A stretch of DNA of 47,427 bases, from NCBI GenBank assembly GCA_022793095.1, contig JAAWCD010000063.1, forward strand, positions 1 through 47,427, written 5' to 3'. Of the stretch, positions 1 through 7,010 are shown piece by piece. Both the position numbers and the translations under genes were made by a program. Every line of letters starts with the position of its first letter. Positions within the stretch are counted from its first letter, which is position 1. Origin of the DNA: Oscillospiraceae bacterium (GTDB lineage: Bacteria; Bacillota; Clostridia; Oscillospirales; Oscillospiraceae). The notes under the pieces were generated by a model. It searched no databases. It had not been told where the DNA came from and saw only the letters and a list, made by a program, of their open reading frames with translations.

Positions 1-208
1 CTGGGAACGCAAGGACTGCTACGCTCACGGTTTTGACGCTGACCGCAAGCTGATCGCCCAGGAGATGGACAGCGGATTCTTCTCCAAGGTAGGAGCCGAC
101 CAGAAGCCAGCAGAGGCCGACAGTGCCACCGTAGACCTCCTAAAGAAGTTGGTACGACAGCACCCGGAGCTGTTGACTGAATTACTGAAAGAGGCCAGCG
201 GGGAGTAA
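1..208 (+). CDS. Probable tyrosine recombinase (integrase), C-terminal fragment cut by the window edge
   Basis: The open frame enters at base 2 without a start and ends at TAA 206-208, leaving 68 residues. The visible part has the pattern D-C-Y-A-H-G-F-D-A-D-R, which resembles the end of phage-type tyrosine recombinases, where the nucleophile Tyr sits in a YxH box before a basic, helical tail. The upstream Arg and His-x-x-Arg boxes are outside the window, so this is inference. The context supports it: the gene reads towards tRNA-Arg(CCT), a common integration target, and is followed by a tandem 10-bp repeat and a strong hairpin. It could also be another short protein at the edge of a mobile element. 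Confidence 0.5.
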   Translation, partial: WERKDCYAHGFDADRKLIAQEMDSGFFSKVGADQKPAEADSATVDLLKKLVRQHPELLTELLKEASGE

Positions 209-233
209 AAGTGAAGGGGTGAAATTGGTTAAA

Positions 234-253
234 TGTAGGCAAGTGTAGGCAAG
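234..253. repeat. Tandem 10-bp direct repeat near element end
   Basis: The 10-mer TGTAGGCAAG occurs twice back to back, between the integrase-like fragment and the tRNA. Short direct repeats at this place are often arm-type binding sites for an integrase; that role is inference here. Confidence 0.5.
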
Positions 254-272
254 ATTACCTGAAAAAAGTTAT

Positions 273-306
273 AAAACGCCGGATATTTCGCGATATCCGG
301 CGTTTT
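273..306. terminator. Bidirectional hairpin terminator between integrase fragment and tRNA-Arg
   Basis: Arms AAAACGCCGGATAT (273-286) and ATATCCGGCGTTTT (293-306) are perfectly complementary around a 6-nt loop. A-tracts and T-tracts on both sides fit factor-independent termination in both directions: for the integrase-like gene and for the tRNA, whose CCA end is at 306. Confidence 0.8.
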
Positions 307-382
307 GGCACCCCGAACTGGATTCGAACCAGCGGCCTGTCGCTTAGGAGGCGACCGCTCTATCCATCTGAGCTATCGGGGC
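306..382 (-). tRNA. tRNA-Arg (anticodon CCT)
   Basis: Read on the minus strand, the acceptor GCCCCGA pairs with TCGGGGT, and the D arm, anticodon stem GTCGC/GCGAC with loop CTCCTAA, T loop TTCGAAT and an encoded CCA are all present. The anticodon CCT lies at 346-348 and reads AGG codons. The gene is intact although a probable integrated element abuts its 3' side, as expected when an integrase rebuilds the tRNA on insertion. Confidence 0.93.
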
Positions 383-434
383 ATATTCACTTGTATGCGT
401 TAAATATACGGTTTTGGGGAAGCGCTCCATCCTC

Positions 435-476
435 TACTCAGGAGGCGGACGCTCTATCCTGCTGAGCTACGGACGC
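435..476 (-). pseudogene. Decayed tRNA-Arg(CCT)-like 5' half
   Basis: On the minus strand this begins GCGTCCG-TA-GCTC, continues with a normal D arm and reaches an anticodon loop CTCCTGA at 438-444. The 3' side of the anticodon stem, T arm and acceptor strand are missing, so it cannot fold as a tRNA. It differs enough from the intact gene to come from another tRNA-Arg(CCT) version. Confidence 0.65.
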
Positions 477-488
477 ATATGGAATTTT

Positions 489-558
489 TGGTGCCGCTGG
501 CGGACGAACTACGCACACTTAGGAGGCGGGCCCCTCTATCCAGGTGAGGTACGGGGGC
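489..558 (-). pseudogene. Second decayed tRNA-Arg(CCT)-like copy
   Basis: On the minus strand it starts GCCCCCG-TA-CCTC, has the D-loop core CTGGATAGAG and the loop CTCCTAA, and ends in CCA at 489-491. The acceptor strands and the anticodon stem no longer pair. It looks like a degenerate tRNA-Arg relic and is the third such sequence within 260 bp on this strand. Confidence 0.55.
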
Positions 559-662
559 ATGATTCTGTTCACAGCCGGAAAATTGCACAATTTCCCGTCG
601 CTGTCCTTTCTATTTTAACTCAAATCAGAGGACTTGTCAATTTCAAAAAGAAAGGCGGGGAA

Positions 663-697
663 AAGTGGTTGCAACCACTTACTATTTGCAGTATAAT
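663..697 (+). promoter_or_regulatory. typA promoter with an 18-bp palindrome over the -35 box
   Basis: TTGCAA (669-674) and TATAAT (692-697) are 17 bp apart. The -35 box lies in the middle of the perfect palindrome AAGTGGTTGCAACCACTT (663-680), which could be an operator. Two small hairpins follow in the leader, an ATGATT/AATCAT stem near 700-720 and CCGGCTCGAGCCGG at 727-740. Confidence 0.75.
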
Positions 698-761
698 ACA
701 TGATTGCATCGAAATCATGTATTTTTCCGGCTCGAGCCGGTAACAGAAGGAGGCATTCCCT

Positions 762-2585
762 TTGGATTGCAATTTGAGAAACGTGGCCATCATCGCTCAC
801 GTTGACCACGGCAAAACCACGCTGGTGGATGAAATGCTCAAGCAGGGCGGCGTCTACCGGGAAAATCAGGAGGTGGTTGACCGCGTGATGGACTCCAACG
901 ACCTGGAGCGGGAGCGTGGCATCACCATTCTGGCCAAAAATACCGCCGTGCGTTACGGCGATATCAAAATCAATATTGTGGACACCCCTGGTCACGCTGA
1001 CTTCGGCGGCGAGGTGGAGCGTATCCTGAAAATGGTGAACGGTGTCATCCTGCTGGTGGATGCCGCAGAAGGCCCCATGCCTCAGACCCGGTTCGTTCTG
1101 TCCAAGGCCCTGGAGCTGGGCCACCGGGTGATTGTGGTCGTCAACAAGATCGACCGGCCCGACCAGCGCATCCACGAGGTCATGGATGAGGTGTTGGAAC
1201 TCCTGATGGACCTGAACGCCACTGAGGAGCAGTTTGACTCCCCGACCCTGTTCTGCTCCGGACGGCAGGGCACCGCCAGCTATTCTCCCGACGTGCCCGG
1301 CGCTGACCTGACCCCCCTCTTTGAGACCATCATCAACTATATCCCCGCCCCCCATGTGGACGACGAAGCGCCCTTCCAGATGTTGGTTTCTTCTATCGAC
1401 TACAACGAGTTCGTGGGCCGGATTGCCATTGGCCGCATTGAGCGGGGCACCATCAAGCAGAATCAGGAAATTGCGGTCTGCAACTACCACGACCCGGACG
1501 CGCCGGTGAGAAAGGCCAAGGCAACGGCCCTCTATCAGTTCGACGGGCTGGCCCGGACCCCGGTGACTGACGCTTCCTCCGGCAACATCATCGCCATGAG
1601 CGGCATCGGGGACATCACCATCGGAGATACCATCTGTGCGCCCCAGACGCCGGAGCCCATTGAGTTTGTCAAGATTTCCGCCCCCACCATCGAAATGACC
1701 TTCTCCGTGAACGACTCGCCCTTCGCGGGCCGGGAGGGCAAATTCGTCACCTCCCGCCAGATCCGAGACCGGCTGTTCCGGGAGACTCAGAAGGATGTGT
1801 CCCTCCGCGTGACAGAGACGGACAACACGGATTCCTTCAACGTGGCGGGCCGGGGCGAAATGTCCCTGTCCATTCTGATCGAGACCATGCGCCGGGAAGG
1901 CTACGAATTCCAGGTCTCCCCGCCCCGCGTGCTCTACGAGGAGATTGACGGGGTGAAGTGCGAGCCCATGGAGCGCCTGGTCGTTGACGTACCGGCGGAC
2001 TGCGTGGGCGCGGTCATTGAGAAGATGGGCTCCCGCAAGGGCGAAATGCTGGAAATGAACCCCGTGGGCGAGCGAATGAAGGTGGAATTCCTGGTGCCGT
2101 CCCGCGGCCTGTTCGGCTACCGCAACGAGTTTTTGACCGATACCAAGGGCGAGGGTATCATGGCCTCGGTTTTCGACTCCTATGCCCCCTTCAAGGGTGA
2201 GGTGTCCCGGCGGAACACCGGTTCCCTGGTGGCCTTTGAGACGGGCGAGGCAGTGACCTACGGACTGTTTAACGCTCAGGAGCGGGGCACCCTGTTCATT
2301 GGGGCCGGTACGCCGGTGTACGAAGGCATGGTTGTGGGCTCCTGCCCGAAGATGGAGGATATTTCTGTAAATATCTGCAAGAAAAAGCAGCTGACCAACA
2401 TGCGGGCTTCCGGCTCGGACGAGGCGCTGCGGCTGGTGACGCCCCGGAACATGAGCCTGGAGCAGTGCATGGAGTTCCTGGCAGACGACGAGTTGCTGGA
2501 GGTCACGCCGGAGAGTCTGCGGCTCCGCAAGCGCATTCTCAACCACAGCGACCGTATGAAGGCCCTCAAAGGCGGAAAGAGCTGA
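762..2585 (+). CDS. typA: Translational GTPase TypA/BipA
   Basis: The 607-residue product has the full TypA length. The G1 loop AHVDHGKTT is at residues 12-20, followed by the switch sequence RGITI, DTPGHADF and NKID, then EF-G-like domains and the BipA C-terminal domain. TypA is a ribosome-binding GTPase needed under stress and low temperature and helps 50S assembly. The start is TTG at 762, chosen because AGAAGGAGG (746-754) lies 7-8 nt before it and no ATG fits. Its promoter carries a palindrome. A GC-rich hairpin follows the stop, so it appears to be transcribed alone. Identification is firm. Confidence 0.97.
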   Translation: MDCNLRNVAIIAHVDHGKTTLVDEMLKQGGVYRENQEVVDRVMDSNDLERERGITILAKNTAVRYGDIKINIVDTPGHADFGGEVERILKMVNGVILLVDAAEGPMPQTRFVLSKALELGHRVIVVVNKIDRPDQRIHEVMDEVLELLMDLNATEEQFDSPTLFCSGRQGTASYSPDVPGADLTPLFETIINYIPAPHVDDEAPFQMLVSSIDYNEFVGRIAIGRIERGTIKQNQEIAVCNYHDPDAPVRKAKATALYQFDGLARTPVTDASSGNIIAMSGIGDITIGDTICAPQTPEPIEFVKISAPTIEMTFSVNDSPFAGREGKFVTSRQIRDRLFRETQKDVSLRVTETDNTDSFNVAGRGEMSLSILIETMRREGYEFQVSPPRVLYEEIDGVKCEPMERLVVDVPADCVGAVIEKMGSRKGEMLEMNPVGERMKVEFLVPSRGLFGYRNEFLTDTKGEGIMASVFDSYAPFKGEVSRRNTGSLVAFETGEAVTYGLFNAQERGTLFIGAGTPVYEGMVVGSCPKMEDISVNICKKKQLTNMRASGSDEALRLVTPRNMSLEQCMEFLADDELLEVTPESLRLRKRILNHSDRMKALKGGKS

Positions 2586-2592
2586 GAAATCA

Positions 2593-2660
2593 GGCGCCGC
2601 CCTACCTGCCCGGCCTGCCTTACGGCGGGCCGGGCGGCGGCAATTGTAACTTTTTTATGA
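2593..2660 (+). terminator. Probable typA terminator
   Basis: A long GC-rich stem (GCCGCC...GGCGGC with inner GCCCGGC/GCCGGGC) lies about 10 nt after the typA stop, and a run of six T follows at 2651-2656. The spacing to the T-run is longer than ideal. Confidence 0.55.
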
Positions 2661-2666
2661 ACCGTC

Positions 2667-2726
2667 TTGCAATTTACGGAAGATTCGGTTACAATAGCGT
2701 TAGCACTCTTGAGACTTGAGTGCTAA
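2667..2726 (+). promoter_or_regulatory. htpG promoter with perfect CIRCE operator
   Basis: TTGCAA (2667-2672) and TATAAT-like TACAAT (2690-2695) are 17 bp apart. Immediately downstream is TTAGCACTC-N9-GAGTGCTAA (2700-2726), an exact match to the CIRCE consensus bound by the heat-shock repressor HrcA. It overlaps the expected transcription start, so HrcA should block initiation. Confidence 0.95.
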
Positions 2727-2757
2727 CGCTGCTTTTACATTCTGGTGGAAAACCCGG

Positions 2758-2800
2758 TTAAAGTTCTTTTTGCTTCTTTTTCTTGCAAAGAAAAAGAAGG
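2758..2800 (+). repeat. HT element, 5' copy of htpG
   Basis: The tail TTAAAGTTCTTTTTG is followed by arms CTTCTTTTTCTT and AAGAAAAAGAAG around a 3-nt loop. The hairpin faces htpG and ends 23 nt before its ATG, just ahead of the Shine-Dalgarno sequence. Confidence 0.85.
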
Positions 2801-2823
2801 AACAACAAAAATGGAGGCACATC

Positions 2824-4737
2824 ATGGAAAAGAAAGAATTTCAGGCGGAATCCAAGCGGCTGCTGGACCTGATGATTAACTCAATCTACACCCACAAGGA
2901 AATCTTCCTGCGGGAAATCATCTCCAACGGGTCGGACGCGGTGGACAAGCTGGCGTACAAGGCTCTTACAGACGACAAGGTGGGGCTGAACCGGAGCGAC
3001 TTCAAAATCACCCTGACCGTGGACAAGGACGCCCGGCTGCTGACCGTCTCCGACAACGGCATCGGCATGACCCTGGAGGAGCTGGAGAGCAATCTGGGCA
3101 CCATCGCCCGCAGCGGCTCCCTCCAGTTCAAGCAGGACATGGCTGAGGCAGAGCACAAGGCGGACGTGGATATCATCGGCCAGTTCGGTGTGGGCTTCTA
3201 TTCCGCCTTCATGGTGGCGGACCAGATCACCGTAGTCACGAAAGCCTATGGCCAGGAGAAGGCTTACCGCTGGGAGTCCTCGGGCGCGGACGGCTACACG
3301 GTCACTGAGTGTGAAAAGGACGCGGCGGGCACCGACGTCATCATGCACATCAAGGAGGACGGGGAGGAAGAGCAGTTCAGCCAGTACCTGGACCAGAACC
3401 GGCTGAGCCGTCTGGTGAAGAAATATTCCGATTACGTCCACTATCCCATCGTCATGGAGATGACCCATTCCCGGATGAAGGACAAGCCGGAGGACGCACC
3501 TGAGGACTACAAGCCCGAGTGGGAGGACTATACCGAATGGGAGACGCTGAACTCCATGGTGCCCCTGTGGCAGCGCTCCAAGGGCGAGGTGGAGCAGGAG
3601 GAGTATGACGCCTTCTACCAGGACAAGTTCAACGACTACGAAAAGCCCCTGGCCACCGTCAAAGTCAACGCCGAGGGCACCGTGTCCTACCAGGCGCTGC
3701 TGTTCCTGCCCGGCCGCACGCCCTACGACTTTTACACACGGGAGTACGAAAAGGGACTTCAGCTCTACTCCTCCGGCGTGCTCATCATGGACAAATGCCC
3801 CGACCTGGTGCCGGAGTACTTCCGGTTTATCAAGGGCGTGGTGGACACCCCCGACGTGTCCCTGAACATCTCCCGCGAGATGCTCCAGCAGACCCGGCAG
3901 CTGAAGGTCATCTCCTCCAACCTGGAGAAGAAGGTCAAGGCGGAGCTGGTCCGGCTGGAGAAGGACGAGCGGGAAAAGTATGAGACCTTCTGGAGGGCCT
4001 TTGGCACTCAGATTAAATACGGCGTGGTCTCCGAGTACGGCACCCACAAGGACTTTTTGGCAGAGCTGCTGATGTTCGTCTCCTCCAAGGAGAGCAAATA
4101 CGCCACCCTGGCCGAGTACAAGGAGCGGATGGCCGAGGATCAGCCCTTCATCTACTACGCTTCCGGCGAGTCGGTGGAGAAGCTGTCCAAGCTGCCCCAG
4201 GCGGAACGGATTCAGGACAAGGGGTATGAGATCTTCTATCTGACCGAGGATGTGGACGAGTTCTGCATGCAGGTCATTGGAGAGTATGAGGGGAAGAAGC
4301 TGAAGTCTATCAACGACAATGACGCCCTGCCGGAGACCGAGGAGGAGAAGAAGGCCGCCGAGGAGAAGGCGGAGGAGAGCAAGCCGGTGCTGGACTTCGT
4401 GAAGGAGACCCTGGGCGATAAGATCAAGGAGGCCCGGATTTCCAAGCTGCTGAAATCCCACGCCGTGTGCATGACTGCCGATGGCCCCATGTCTCTGGAG
4501 ATGGAAAAGCATCTGCGGCGCAATGGCGGCGATATGGGCGGGCTCACTGCCGAGCGGGTGCTGGAGCTGAACGCGGACGCGCCGGTGTTCACGGCCCTGA
4601 AAAACGCCATGGAGAATGACCGGGCGCTGGCGGAAAAGTATGTCCAGCTGCTGTACTGTCAGGCCCTGCTCATTGCGGACCTGCCTTTGGAGGACCCGGC
4701 AGGCTACACCGACCTGGTCTGCTCGCTGATGAAATAA
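2824..4737 (+). CDS. htpG: Hsp90-family chaperone HtpG
   Basis: The 637-residue protein is a full-length bacterial Hsp90, a cytosolic ATP-driven chaperone dimer. The GHKL ATPase motifs are present: N35-G-S-D-A-V-D, DNGIGM and GQFGVGFYSAF. The middle domain carries the conserved catalytic-Arg region around NISREMLQQ, and an acidic linker near residue 505 precedes the dimerisation domain. The ATG at 2824 follows TGGAGG; an in-frame upstream extension would run through the repeat and the operator and is rejected. Control by CIRCE/HrcA is read directly from the promoter. HT elements flank the gene on both sides in inverted orientation. Confidence 0.97.
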   Translation: MEKKEFQAESKRLLDLMINSIYTHKEIFLREIISNGSDAVDKLAYKALTDDKVGLNRSDFKITLTVDKDARLLTVSDNGIGMTLEELESNLGTIARSGSLQFKQDMAEAEHKADVDIIGQFGVGFYSAFMVADQITVVTKAYGQEKAYRWESSGADGYTVTECEKDAAGTDVIMHIKEDGEEEQFSQYLDQNRLSRLVKKYSDYVHYPIVMEMTHSRMKDKPEDAPEDYKPEWEDYTEWETLNSMVPLWQRSKGEVEQEEYDAFYQDKFNDYEKPLATVKVNAEGTVSYQALLFLPGRTPYDFYTREYEKGLQLYSSGVLIMDKCPDLVPEYFRFIKGVVDTPDVSLNISREMLQQTRQLKVISSNLEKKVKAELVRLEKDEREKYETFWRAFGTQIKYGVVSEYGTHKDFLAELLMFVSSKESKYATLAEYKERMAEDQPFIYYASGESVEKLSKLPQAERIQDKGYEIFYLTEDVDEFCMQVIGEYEGKKLKSINDNDALPETEEEKKAAEEKAEESKPVLDFVKETLGDKIKEARISKLLKSHAVCMTADGPMSLEMEKHLRRNGGDMGGLTAERVLELNADAPVFTALKNAMENDRALAEKYVQLLYCQALLIADLPLEDPAGYTDLVCSLMK

Positions 4738-4743
4738 CGCTCC

Positions 4744-4788
4744 GTTCTTTTTCTTGAAAGAAAAAGAACCAAAAAGAACTTTAAACTG
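4744..4788 (-). repeat. HT element, 3' copy of htpG
   Basis: Reverse orientation: hairpin GTTCTTTTTCTT/AAGAAAAAGAAC first, 6 nt after the htpG stop, then tail CAAAAAGAACTTTAAAC. It is the left half of a 114-bp tail-to-tail pair ending at 4857. Confidence 0.85.
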
Positions 4789-4815
4789 CGCCCTTATGCC
4801 AGTCTGAAATAGAAC

Positions 4816-4857
4816 CAGTTTAAAGTTCTTTTGCTTCTTTTCTTTCAAGAAAAGAAG
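4816..4857 (+). repeat. HT element, 5' copy of the epimerase gene
   Basis: Forward orientation: tail CAGTTTAAAGTTCTTTTG, then arms CTTCTTTTCTT/AAGAAAAGAAG, ending 15 nt before the ATG at 4873. Its tail can pair with that of the copy at 4744-4788. Confidence 0.85.
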
Positions 4858-4872
4858 AGAAAGGATTTGCTT

Positions 4873-5733
4873 ATGAATGTTCTTGTGCTGGGCGGGACAC
4901 GGTTTTTCGGCGTCCACCTGGTCCGGCGCCTGCTGAGCCAGGGCCGCACCGTCACCATCGCCACCCGCGGCAACGCGCCGGACCCCTTCGGCGCTCAGGT
5001 CAGCCGCGTACAGGTGGACCGCACCGACGGAGCCGCTATGGCCGCCGCCTTTCAGGGCCGCGCCTACGATGTGGTTTATGACAACATCGCCTATTGCTCC
5101 AACGATGTGCGCGCCGCTCTGGAGGCCATCGCCTGCAAGCGTTACATCCTGACCTCTTCGGCCTCCATCTACCAGCTCCACCCCGATACCAGAGAAGCGG
5201 AATGGCTCCCCTCAGAGGAAGGGCTTGTCTGGTGTAATTGGGACGACTGCGATTACGACGAGGGCAAGCGCCGGGCGGAATGTGCCTTGCTCCGCTGGAA
5301 AAACGTGTCCACTGTGGCGGTCCGGTTCCCCTTTGTCATCGGGCCGGACGATTACACCGGGCGGCTTCGGTTCTACCTGGAGCACGTCCGGGACGGCCTG
5401 CCCATGTACATTGACAATCTGGACGCGCCCATGAGCTTCATCAGCTCCGAGGAGGCCGGGCGCTTCCTGGCCTTCCTGGCGGACAGCGGCTGCCAGGGCC
5501 CCATCAACGGGTGCAGCCGGGACACGGTATCCATGCGGGCCATTCTGAACGCCGCCTCAGAGAAAACGGGCCGGACGCCAGTGCTTTCGCCGGAGGGCGA
5601 TCCCGCGCCCTATAACGGCGCGGAGGCTTACAGCCTCAACACCAGCCGGGCCAACGACCTGGGCTTTGTCTTTTCCAGCCTGCACGCCTGGCTTCCCGCC
5701 CTGCTGGATCAGGAGCTGAAAAAAGAACGCTGA
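4873..5733 (+). CDS. NAD-dependent epimerase/dehydratase family protein
   Basis: The 286-residue product opens with the Rossmann sequence VLGGTRFFG, typical of atypical or extended short-chain dehydrogenases of the nucleotide-sugar epimerase type. It then has SSASIY with the catalytic-type Ser/Tyr region and D-Y-D-E-G-K-R with the conserved Lys. Such proteins act on NDP-sugars or on RNA or plastid targets; the substrate here cannot be told. The start ATG 4873 follows AAAGG; a longer frame exists only because the HT repeat lacks stops. It has no visible promoter and probably depends on read-through from htpG or on one within the repeat pair. Confidence 0.8.
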   Translation: MNVLVLGGTRFFGVHLVRRLLSQGRTVTIATRGNAPDPFGAQVSRVQVDRTDGAAMAAAFQGRAYDVVYDNIAYCSNDVRAALEAIACKRYILTSSASIYQLHPDTREAEWLPSEEGLVWCNWDDCDYDEGKRRAECALLRWKNVSTVAVRFPFVIGPDDYTGRLRFYLEHVRDGLPMYIDNLDAPMSFISSEEAGRFLAFLADSGCQGPINGCSRDTVSMRAILNAASEKTGRTPVLSPEGDPAPYNGAEAYSLNTSRANDLGFVFSSLHAWLPALLDQELKKER

Positions 5734-5768
5734 GCCGGCGGAGACCGAGCCTGGTTCTTCATTAACAT

Positions 5769-5796
5769 TTGACTTTCCCGCAAACTATACTATAAT
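5769..5796 (+). promoter_or_regulatory. Promoter for the 5,861 gene
   Basis: TTGACT (5769-5774) and TATAAT (5791-5796) are 16 bp apart, about 65 nt before the ATG. Confidence 0.8.
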
Positions 5797-5860
5797 AGAA
5801 GAACTACCAGGGCGCCGCCGGATCGGAAGGCAGCTTGTTCCCTGTGAGGAGGCATGAACC

Positions 5861-6280
5861 ATGCAGCTTGATTTGACGCCAAAGCAGTACCGCCGGCTTC
5901 TTGACATGATTTATATTGGAAACTGGATTTTGAATTCCACCCGCGGAGACGACCGCTTTCAAGATTACGACGAGGTGGAATCCCTGCTCTTCTCCAAGGC
6001 CAAGGAGGCGGGGATGGACACCCTGGCGGAGACCTGGCAGGGGGAAGTGATTCCCTCCCGGGCCTTTTCTGAGGGCGGCATCCATGAAGCCATTGTGGAG
6101 TATGAGAATAACGTGTTTTTCGACATTCTGGCCGAGGAGCTGGCCCGCCGGGATATGAATGACGTTCCTATCGACGAGAGCAACTACGAGGAGCTGACCA
6201 CCCGCATTGACGCTTACCTGGACGAGTTCGACCTTCACGGCACAGACAATATCACAGTGGACAGCGACACCCTGCCCTGA
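5861..6280 (+). CDS. Conserved-looking hypothetical protein, 139 residues
   Basis: I do not recognise a named family. The product is acidic and mostly helical, begins with a QLDLTPKQYRRLLDMIYIGNW segment rich in aromatic residues, and has no signal peptide, membrane segment or metal-binding cluster. It is likely cytosolic. The start ATG 5861 follows GAGGAGGC by 7-8 nt. It has its own promoter and its own terminator (6293-6330), so it is a single-gene unit between the epimerase and the HIT gene. Real coding status is supported by these signals and by codon use like its neighbours. Confidence 0.8.
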   Translation: MQLDLTPKQYRRLLDMIYIGNWILNSTRGDDRFQDYDEVESLLFSKAKEAGMDTLAETWQGEVIPSRAFSEGGIHEAIVEYENNVFFDILAEELARRDMNDVPIDESNYEELTTRIDAYLDEFDLHGTDNITVDSDTLP

Positions 6281-6292
6281 AATGACAGAAGA

Positions 6293-6330
6293 TTGCCCCG
6301 GACAGAACTCCCGTCCGGGGCAATTTCCCG
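6293..6330 (+). terminator. Terminator after the 5,861 gene
   Basis: Stem TTGCCCCGGAC/GTCCGGGGCAA with a short loop, followed by TTT. Confidence 0.8.
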
Positions 6331-6367
6331 TCCGGATGCCCTTTTCCGCGGCGTTTGAAAACCGGAC

Positions 6368-6396
6368 CTGACAAACCTTGCCGAATGTGCTATACT
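6368..6396 (+). promoter_or_regulatory. HIT gene promoter
   Basis: CTGACA (6368-6373) and TATACT (6391-6396) are 17 bp apart, 34 nt before the ATG. Confidence 0.75.
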
Positions 6397-6430
6397 GTTG
6401 CTGATATCTGATGGAAAAGGAGGTCCTTTC

Positions 6431-6769
6431 ATGTCCGACTGTCTGTTCTGCAAAATCACGGCGGGCGAAATCCCGTCCAACAAGGTCTATGAGGACGAGC
6501 AGGTCTATGCCTTTTATGACATTGACCCCCAGGCACCCACGCATTTCCTGGTGATTCCCAAAGCTCACATCCCCTCCTGCGGGGCCATTACCCCGGAGAA
6601 TTCCGCCGTCACCGCCCGGTGCTTCGAGGTCGTCGCCCAGGTGGCCAGGGACCTGGGCATCACCAGCTTTCGGGTGGTGTCCAACTGCGGCGAGCAGGCG
6701 GGGCAGAGCGTGCCCCATCTGCATTTCCACGTGCTGGCCGGCCGGGATATGACCTGGCCGCCGGGCTGA
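6431..6769 (+). CDS. HIT-family nucleotide-binding protein (HinT-like)
   Basis: The 112-residue protein has the HinT pattern: a CLFCKI opening with two Cys of the variable zinc site, DIDPQAPTHFLVIPK in the middle, and the histidine triad PHLHFHVL near the end. HinT enzymes hydrolyse purine phosphoramidates such as AMP-lysine. Length and order of motifs are normal. The ATG 6431 follows AAAGGAGG; the longer in-frame start at 6398 overlaps the promoter and is rejected. It is monocistronic, with a promoter at 6368 and a terminator at 6779. Confidence 0.95.
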   Translation: MSDCLFCKITAGEIPSNKVYEDEQVYAFYDIDPQAPTHFLVIPKAHIPSCGAITPENSAVTARCFEVVAQVARDLGITSFRVVSNCGEQAGQSVPHLHFHVLAGRDMTWPPG

Positions 6770-6778
6770 GCGGAACCG

Positions 6779-6816
6779 AACGGCCGGAAAGGACCCTGTC
6801 CTTTCCGGCCGTTTTT
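6779..6816 (+). terminator. HIT gene terminator
   Basis: Stem ACGGCCGGAAAGG/CCTTTCCGGCCGT followed by six T. Confidence 0.9.
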
Positions 6817-6851
6817 TCTGACCATTCCGCGTCCTTGAACGAGTTTTTTAG

Positions 6852-6881
6852 GCGTCCATCCCTCAGATGGACGCTTTTTTG
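6852..6881 (+). terminator. Second terminator upstream of the integrase
   Basis: Stem GCGTCCAT/ATGGACGC with a 7-nt loop and six T. With the preceding terminator it isolates the integrase from upstream transcription. Confidence 0.85.
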
Positions 6882-6913
6882 TATGATTCCATGCTTTTTT
6901 GACATGCTAATCG

Positions 6914-6943
6914 TTGCCCATGCTTCCATGTATGACCTACAAT
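6914..6943 (+). promoter_or_regulatory. Possible integrase promoter
   Basis: TTGCCC (6914-6919) and TACAAT (6938-6943) are 18 bp apart, 67 nt before the ATG. Confidence 0.45.
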
Positions 6944-7010
6944 TTATCTCACCCCTTGCCGGCTTTTGTCGAATCAAGCCGCAATACAGAGAAAGATGAG
7001 GTAACAAACT

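Noticed and set aside
414-743. 109-codon frame over the tRNA-Arg relics and typA promoter
   Set aside because: It overlaps the tRNA-like sequences and the promoter and has no ribosome-binding site.
615-2546. Long antisense open frame of 643 codons across typA
   Set aside because: It mirrors typA codon structure in a GC-rich gene, has a His/Gly/Val-rich composition and no start signals; typA is certain on the other strand.
2716-2823. Longer HtpG N-terminus starting before the repeat
   Set aside because: It would place the CIRCE operator and the HT element inside the coding region; ATG 2824 has TGGAGG and matches the family start.
2881-5181. 766-codon antisense frame across htpG and the epimerase
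   Set aside because: It is antisense to two clear genes and runs through HT repeats, which lack stops. Composition is not protein-like.
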